Part shown: positions 19,503-25,000 of the stretch, in pieces
Position numbering within the stretch: position 1 is the first letter of the stretch
Layout of the letters: every line of letters starts with the position of its first letter
Origin: Owenia fusiformis
Taxonomy: Eukaryota; Annelida; Polychaeta; Sabellida; Oweniidae
Reading direction: 5' to 3'
Length of the DNA: 25,000 bases
NCBI GenBank assembly: GCA_903813345.2
Contig: CAIIXF020000282.1
Location: 1-25,000 of the forward strand
Translations under genes and position numbers: made by a program
Notes under the pieces: model-generated
The model's database searches: none
What the model was told of the DNA's origin: nothing
Seen by the model: only the letters and a program-made list of their open reading frames with translations

Positions 19503-20146
19503 CAGGGTGTCCCGAAAGTATGGCCCCCCCCTCTAGGCAGACATATACCAGTGTCGTCGTAGTAAGTGTCATATATCATTTTAAAGCTTACCCAAAGTTA
19601 CATTGATTCACCAAGTATCATGGTTCAACTCTCAAATGTGAAAAAATTATAGGCATTTCAAAATTTAGTGTTTGGTCAAAATTAAGTTCAACTTACGCCA
19701 AATCACTAGTCTATGTGTCCTCCTGGGCCATCTTAACAGCAGCAATTCTTTTCGTGTCGGATGGATATTGAGTTGGAAAAAGAGAACGGTGAGGGTAGAA
19801 ACTCTAAGGAAACTCTTCTAAAGTCCCTTAACAGGTTTTGAGAGGGTTATAAAATTCCACACTCCTATTTGAAGGGCTTTTAAGGTCATATCGGAAAATA
19901 ATTGCCGATGTTAACATGGCCAAGGGGGGACACATTGACTAGTAATGTGGTGTAAAATTGAACTTTATTTTGACAAAACACTAACTTTTAAAATGACTGT
20001 AACTTTTTCCCATTTGGGAGTTAAACCATGATACTTGGCAAATCAATGTAACTTTGGACAAGCTTTAAAATGATATATGACACATACTATGTGGACACTG
20101 GAATATGTCTGCCTAGGGGGGGGGGGCATACTTTCGGGACACCCTG
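19503..20146. mobile_element. Fold-back MITE with TA target sites, 644 bp
   Basis: The termini are cagggtgtcccgaaagtatg and its exact complement, flanked by TA on both sides (19501-19502 and 20147-20148). The inverted arms are about 195 bp (to about 19697, and from about 19952), share C/G runs, gaggcagac-like words, gtgtcatatatcatttt and caaagttacattgatt, and remain partly alignable to about 19760. TA duplication with such termini fits the IS630/Tc1/mariner superfamily. No transposase frame is present, so it must have been moved in trans. Confidence 0.9.
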
Positions 20147-20406
20147 TACAAGAAATTTGAACAGTTCCTGTCAATGGCCATGGCCAGTTGATAATCCACG
20201 CTCACTACCATCAATAGTTTGGACATAAGGCTTAAAGTGCCAAATCGGTGATTCAACCTGCAACCTCCTCTCCATCATGAGAGAATAATGAAGAAGGAAT
20301 GAGAGAGTTTGTGGGATATGGCATCTGCTAGGTCCATTGTTCCATGTAGCAGAAATAAAGGCACTGGAAATTGAATGCATAAATCCTATAAGCATGCGCA
20401 AAAACA
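20147..20406. other. Spacer with one minus-strand ORF
   Basis: Non-repeated stretch between the fold-back element and block Y; its only noteworthy content is the ORF listed next. Confidence 0.4.
20171..20401 (-). CDS. Unrecognised 76-residue ORF
   Basis: The minus frame gives a fairly complex product: FMHSISSAFISATWNNGPSR near the start, then MMERRLQVESPIWHFKPYVQ and TIDGSERGLSTGHGH at the end. Residue use is more protein-like than in most frames here. It occupies nearly all the non-repeated gap. It may be a gene fragment; no family is recognised. Confidence 0.2.
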   Translation of the reverse strand: MRMLIGFMHSISSAFISATWNNGPSRCHIPQTLSFLLHYSLMMERRLQVESPIWHFKPYVQTIDGSERGLSTGHGH

Positions 20407-20668
20407 GGGAATCACAAATTCAAACTCACTGGTTTTAAAGTGGGAAAGTGCCCTTATAAGATGGTTTGTGCCCAACATGTAAAATCAAAATATGCAGAGA
20501 GTTTTAAGACACGCCATTGATGTAGGTTTTTACAAATATCCATTTCTACATTCTTATTGCTCTCCTATCCTCATAACATGATGACGCCGACACAGTGATT
20601 GTCCTACACACCATTGACAAGCCCACAACTAACAATTGAATAATTGTTCGGTGTGATGATACTGGTGT
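20407..20668 (+). repeat. Y block, copy 2
   Basis: Homologue of 16336-16665 with an internal deletion of about 65 bp after aattcaa. It leads directly into the U blocks at tggtgtcctggagg; copy 1 diverges at the same place. Confidence 0.88.
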
Positions 20669-20669
20669 C

Positions 20670-21336
20670 CTGGAGGAATAGCCATGTTTCTTAACCAATT
20701 CTTATCAGTTCCATAGACAATGACTGGGTCCAACCACATGTCGGTTTGCCACCAATCATGGTTATCGACTTGCTTACAACTTTCTTCCGTTGCGAATTGC
20801 GGTGCGTCGACCAGATATTGAGGCGTCTGTTCTGCTTATCGACTTGCTTACAACTCACAACCTATTTACGTTGCGAAATTGCGGTGCGTCGATCGGATAA
20901 TGAGGCATCTGTTCTGCTACGTTTGATGGGAAGAAGGGTCTACGCACCAATGCATTCATAAAAATACATATTTATACCAGTTTTCTCCCTTTTCTTCATC
21001 TTATCAATACCATGTTTCCATGTACATGCATCAAAGCCACTCTTCTCTCGTTTTTTCACGTAAACGTTATCTTGTGTTGGTATATCTGTTGTACACGTGA
21101 ACGCATTCACTACGATGACATAATCAATGTTCGAATTATTTCTGTCCTTTATGGCAAAATCAAAAAAAAATCGAAGGCTGGCTTTTCAAAAAATTCCAAA
21201 ACAACACAATGGCATTTGAGTGATCTCAATTTAATCATCGCAACTACCAAACTGCAAATGAGAAGCCTGCTTCTGTCCTCCCTCCAAAAGAAAATGCATC
21301 CAGACACTTTATTGTGTTGAGGGCACAACTACAAAT
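20670..21336 (+). repeat. U block, copy 1
   Basis: Starts ctggaggaatagccatgttt and contains two tandem 81-bp-type K units (20764 and 20838; the first is 7 bp short). It then has cgtttgatgggaagaagggt, a conserved stretch with gtacacgtgaacgcattcac and tactctg-free AT sequence, and ends gagggcacaactacaaat. After ggctggcttttc it holds a local segment where copy 2 has the T block. Confidence 0.9.
20764..20918 (+). repeat. Two K units in U1
   Basis: Unit core: cgacttgcttacaactcaca, then ttacgttgcgaattgcggtg and cgtcgaccggataatgaggc. The first copy is shortened to 74 bp by loss within acaactttcttccgttgcg, and the second has an extra a in gcgaaattgcgg, so the plus frame breaks. Confidence 0.85.
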
Positions 21337-22182
21337 CTGGAGGAATAGCCATGTTTCTTAACCAATTCTTATCAGTCCAATGGACAATGACTGGGTCCAA
21401 CCACATGTCAGTTTGTCACCAAACATGGTTATCGACTTTCTTACAACTCACAACCCATTTACGTTGCGAATTGAGGTGCGTCGACCAGATATTGAGGCCT
21501 CTGTTCTACTTATCGATTTGCTTACAACTCACAACCTATTTACGTTGCGAATTGCGGTGCGTCGATCGGATAATGAGGCCTCTGGTCTGCTACGTTTGAT
21601 GGGAAGAAGGGTCCACGCACCGATGCATTCATAAAAATACATATTTATACCAGTTTCCTCCCTTTTCTTTCTTCATCTTATCAATACCATGTTTCTATGT
21701 ACATGAATCAAAGCCACTCTTCTCTCGTTTTATCACATACACGTTATTTGTGTCGGTATATCTGTTGTACACGTGAACGCATTCACTACGATGACATAAT
21801 CAATGTTGGAATTATTTCTGTCCTTTATGGCAAAATCAAAGAAAATCAAAGGCTTGCTTTTCGTTCAGGAGATTCAACATATTTTCCACCTTGACCTCAA
21901 ACAATTCATCAATAAATCAAGCAACATAAAAACCAATCAACCATTTATTAGCTTCATACATTCAATTTCAATTTAGATGCCGCATATTATCGACATGCTT
22001 ACGGCTCGCACACTATTTACGTTGCGAATTGCGGTGCGTCGACCGGATTATCGTAATAAAGATGAGCTGAAAGTTGTCGTGAACACCTTTGAATCATTTT
22101 GTCTGCCTGCTTCTGTCCTCCCTACAAAAGAAGATGCATTCGGACACTTTATTTTGTTGAGGGCACAACTACAACTACAAAT
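21337..22182 (+). repeat. U block, copy 2, carrying a T block
   Basis: Same start and end as U1, but after ggcttgcttttcgttcaggagattcaacat it contains T-type sequence (21888-22096) instead of the U1 segment. It then returns to gcctgcttctgtcctccct and gagggcacaacta. Its two K units are spaced exactly 81 bp apart (21431 and 21512). Confidence 0.9.
21888..22096 (+). repeat. T block nested in U2
   Basis: Starts at caccttgacctcaaac, lacking the first part of T, and ends with gaacacctttgaatc as in the copy at 15843. The K core is at 21989. The closest relative is 15941-16163, because only these two share gataaagatgagctgaaagttg. Confidence 0.88.
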
Positions 22183-22635
22183 CTGGAGGAATAGCCATGT
22201 TTTTTAACCAATTCTTATCAGTTCCATGGACAATGACTGGGTCCTACCACATGTCAGTTTGTCACCAATCTTGGTTATTGACTTGGTAACGACTCACAAC
22301 CTATTTACGTTGCGAATTGCGGTGCGTCGACCGGATAATGAGGCCTCTGGTCTGCTACGTTTGATGGGAAGAAGGGTCCACGCACCGAAAAATACATATT
22401 TATACCAGTTTTCCCCTTTTCTTCATCTTATCAATACCCTGTTTCCATGCACATGCATCAAAGCCACTCTTCTCTCGTTTTATCACATAAACGTTATCTT
22501 GTGTCGGTATATCTGCTGTGCACGTGAAAACATTCACTACGATGACAAAATCAATGTTTGAATTATTTCTGTCCTTCTTTATGGCAAAATCAAAGAAAAA
22601 TCAAAGGCTGGCTTTTCGTTCAGGAAATTCAACAT
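22183..22635 (+). repeat. U block, copy 3, running into T-S
   Basis: Starts ctggaggaatagccatgttt and has a single K unit (22277). It passes through cgtttgatgggaagaagggt and gctggcttttcgttcaggaaattcaacat, and then continues into the T-S block rather than ending as U1 and U2 do. Confidence 0.88.
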
Positions 22636-22871
22636 ATGCATAGAGTGCGTTCAACAGCGATTGCAATACTTGGCTATCTGATGTCGTATGACCATTGATA
22701 CCTATAACATTCAACGAAATAGTACACATACACGTTTATTCACCTTGACCTCAAACAATTTATCCATAAATCAAGCAACAAATAAACCAATCAACCGATT
22801 ATTAGCTTCATATATTCAATTTCAATTCAGATGCCCGCACCGTATCGACTTGCTTACGGCTCGCAAACTAT

Positions 22872-23198
22872 TTACGTTGCGAATTGCGTGCGTCGACCGG
22901 ATAATGAGGCATCCGGTTTGTTAAAGCTAGGGTTGTAATTATTGGGTTTGTTATATGCTATATCTATTTCATTCTTCTCAACTAGCAGTTTATATTCCGA
23001 CCACATGGTATCCTACATCTGCTCTATTTGTTGTAGGAGTTCATCAACCTCTCTCTTGTCTATTTGGACATTTCTGTTACCCTGAAAATTCAAATGATGT
23101 GATTTACAAATACTCGTATTCGGCCTTAATCTAACCGAATTTTTTTTCGCAGTCATTTCCAAGAACCCCAGGTACTTGATAAGGTAAGTGATGTAAAA
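22872..23198 (-). pseudogene. Decayed coding segment, copy 2 (109 codons, one internal stop)
   Basis: On the minus strand the frame opens after a TGA at 23199 and reads YLIKYLGFLEMTAKKNS, VRLRPNTSICKSHHLNFQ, GNRNVQIDKREVDELLQQ, IEQM, TAG, DTMWSEYKLLVEKNEIDIAY, an Asn/Pro-rich part, LSGRRTQFAT and TAA. Copy 1 has an extra TAA upstream of GNRNV, so that end is less certain. The segment after NFQ could be an exon behind an acceptor-like ttttcag. It looks like a coiled-coil protein piece; the family is unknown. Confidence 0.4.
23153..23183 (+). other. 31-bp segment flanked by consensus splice sites, copy 2
   Basis: Same acceptor (tttttttcgcag), 31-bp body and gtaagtga donor as at 18278. It lies on the opposite strand to the decayed coding segment and overlaps its upstream part, so at most one of the two readings is likely to matter. 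Confidence 0.3.
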
Positions 23199-23852
23199 TC
23201 AAGATTTTCGTGGGAAAAACCCTTAAATCATTCTCAATCAGAACCATTGGTGCACCCTCTCTAAATCTCATGTACTACTCAGCATTAGATGAATCGTAAT
23301 GCAGGAAACACGAAGAACATCAAATTCCCAAAAAGATATGAGCAGTTATCAAGCACATCTCCAACGTTCAAAATAACATATTCTTGTTTATATGCTGATT
23401 TTTTATTTTTTATTTAACGTTTCTGGTGTATTGCAACAGGATCGCGTGAAATAACCACTTTGATTGATTCGCCGATTCCGTAACCTGTATTGCGGTTAAC
23501 TTCTCCAAGACATATTTCAGAATTAAACCGAGAGCTTAGAATATCGTCAACATAAAATTGCAATTTCGAAAGCTCTTTCTGCTAAGCGGACAACTATGTA
23601 AGCACAAGTGCCAAAGGGAAAGGATAAAAAGTTGTAATGGAACATGGCGAGACTAGTCATAAAAAAATCCAAAAATTGTTGTAATATTATAGATATTAAT
23701 AAAGCTTGGAGGAAAAGTAATTATCTGGCCTCAAATTATTCACAGTCCAGCATCCTCCGATCACAGGGCTTCAAAATCCAGAATATATTCTTTCTTACGG
23801 ATTCTGGATACCTGCTTAGGGGGATGTAGTCCAGATGATTTTCATGCTTTGG

Positions 23853-24092
23853 CTACGTCAGACTTAAAAAAGTCAGCAATATCATTCTCATTGCTTTCAA
23901 ATGATTACGTACAATCAAGCATTTTAAATGAAAAAGCCTCTCTTGAAATTTGAAATCTTTAAAAAGGACTTTTCTGATGCATGACTGAATGCCGTTAATG
24001 TCATTCGGGATGAACATGAATGGTTGCCCTGCTGTTTGTGGTGCATGCAGAAAAGACTTCACTACGTCACCCTGCAGCTGGTCTACACCCAT
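23853..24092 (-). CDS. Unrecognised 79-residue ORF with a coding-like start
   Basis: The first half, MGVDQLQGDVVKSFLHAPQ, TAGQPFMFIPNDINGIQSC, has balanced composition and GC-richer codons than the surroundings. The second half (VLFKDFKFQERLFHLKCLIV) is less convincing and could be intronic read-through. It may be an exon or gene fragment. No family is recognised. Confidence 0.25.
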   Translation of the reverse strand: MGVDQLQGDVVKSFLHAPQTAGQPFMFIPNDINGIQSCIRKVLFKDFKFQERLFHLKCLIVRNHLKAMRMILLTFLSLT

Positions 24093-24636
24093 AGTAAAAG
24101 TTTCTCAAATTGGAAAAAACAAATTCAAGTCAAAGTGTCTTGCCTCATATACTATTAGAGATTAAAAGAGAACTAGGGTGATTGCAATTGGGTGCTTGAC
24201 AACATGGCATTTGCACCATCGATATAAAATGTAAAAGTGGTGGTTTCTTCAATCAGTTAAAGGTTTTGGTTAAGTTGATTTAAGAAAGATAATGTACTGT
24301 GCACATAGTTATTGAAAATAGGAAAGATGTGCTCAGTACATGTAAACTATGATTGCATATGAGTCCACATATGTCACATGTACGTAACTGCTTTTTCCTT
24401 GAAGTGAAACACGGCACGATTCTGCTATTCACTGATTCATGGTTTATGTCGAGTTCTGACGGAAAATTAAACATAAATGTGATAATATAAGACACAAATA
24501 CAAACTTGTTTCTCAATTCAGCTAGCTATAGTCATCAAAATGGCCCATTCGTGAATTAAGACTTCTCTTAAGTGAACATATAACTCATTGTCATTTGTTT
24601 CCAATTTTCTTGTGAAAATCGACACGCGGAAAAAAG

Positions 24637-24912
24637 GTGAACCAGCCTAATGATCAATGCTCCCCAAATAAAAATTTTATCATTTTCTATTCGTCTGAAG
24701 CATCATTTTTCATGATCGAATCGATTCATGTTCCAATAGGCTTGACCCAATTTAATTTTACTATAAATAATAAGATAAAAAACACAACGTATGAAAAAAT
24801 CGAGAAAAATGATGGATTCGGATGTTTCATGTTGACAAGTGATGCACATCAAAAGGGAAATACTTATAGTCCAAATTCATTTATGATTTTAAAGGACAGT
24901 AGAGTAGCATAA
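24637..24912 (+). CDS. Unrecognised 91-residue ORF
   Basis: Continuous frame with mixed composition: FIIFYSSEASFFMIESIHV early, then NKIKNTTYEKIEKNDGFGCF and FMLTSDAHQKGNTYSP. No signal peptide or known domain is evident. AT-rich codons match the local base composition, so chance cannot be excluded. Confidence 0.2.
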   Translation: MNQPNDQCSPNKNFIIFYSSEASFFMIESIHVPIGLTQFNFTINNKIKNTTYEKIEKNDGFGCFMLTSDAHQKGNTYSPNSFMILKDSRVA

Positions 24913-25000
24913 GGAAAGCCATTGGCTTTTTGAAAATACTGCATTCTAATGTGAATATCTTGGCATATTAATCACGGACTGAAAATGTGAAAATCGCCAC

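Larger units (their letters stand above)
22636..23561 (+). repeat. T-S compound repeat, copy 2
   Basis: Starts at atgcatagagtgcgttcaac (as the T copy at 15843 does), K core at 22844, then S. Nearly identical to 17779-18600. It lacks the 350-bp segment of copy 1 and ends near gtcaacataaaatt. A 1-bp deletion in K (gaattgcgtgcg for gaattgcggtgcg) is specific to this copy. Confidence 0.92.
23562..25000. other. Mostly unique flank
   Basis: No repeat block from the rest of the window recurs here. Two unrecognised ORFs are listed separately. The small plus-strand frame at 23644-23829 has no protein-like motif and is ignored. Confidence 0.4.

Noticed and set aside
20746-22561. Plus-strand frames repeating LLTTHNLFTLRIAVRRPDNE
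   Set aside because: They are the K repeat read through; frames break in U1, and the same DNA on the other strand overlaps the S-block coding remnant. No family is recognised.
1-25000. tRNA, rRNA or bacterial-type operon signals
   Set aside because: No cloverleaf B-box/A-box pair, rRNA core motif, Shine-Dalgarno-led gene or operon spacing was seen by eye; a dedicated scan could still find a degenerate tRNA-derived SINE.

Overview
The window looks like nuclear DNA from a eukaryote, probably an invertebrate animal and perhaps a marine one; the taxon is a guess. It is AT-rich. It has no operons, no ribosome-binding-site-led genes and no long open frames (the longest, 195 codons, lies inside a tandem array). 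It does have decayed Tc1/mariner-type transposon derivatives with TA-flanked inverted ends, and satellite-like arrays. I find no intact, recognisable host gene and no tRNA or rRNA.

Layout. Positions 1-8.4 kb are old, diverged sequence: a dispersed duplication (about 274-895 and 4033-4426), two copies of one mariner-like long-inverted-repeat element (1228-1738, end-truncated; 6672-7319, complete), an unrelated inverted-repeat element (1826-2697), a short direct duplication ending at a CRE/octamer/CCAAT cluster (5988-6207), and a few unrecognised small ORFs. Positions 8394-12891 are three tandem copies of a 1.46-1.55 kb unit. Copy 1 alone carries a 54-bp retroposon-like insertion with a 10-bp target duplication. 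Copy 2 alone has an internal replacement. 12.9-14.2 kb appears unique.

Positions 14.2-23.6 kb are a composite repeat complex. Two arrays of an 84-bp unit (14276-15830 and 16694-17479) are separated by a block of dispersed modules. Those modules recur downstream as a T block (four copies), an S block (two copies), a Y block (two copies) and a U block (three tandem copies). An 81-bp core (K) occurs nine times, singly in T and doubled in U1 and U2. The S block holds a single-copy relative of the 84-bp unit, a candidate progenitor of the arrays. It also holds a minus-strand decayed coding segment with a predicted coiled-coil character. A 644-bp fold-back element with TA-flanked ends sits at 19503-20146. 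23.6-25 kb is mostly unique, with two unrecognised small ORFs.

No gene pathway can be reconstructed. The interest lies in how the repeats are built: progenitor and array in one locus, modules shuffled among copies, and insertions that can be dated by empty sites in sister copies.
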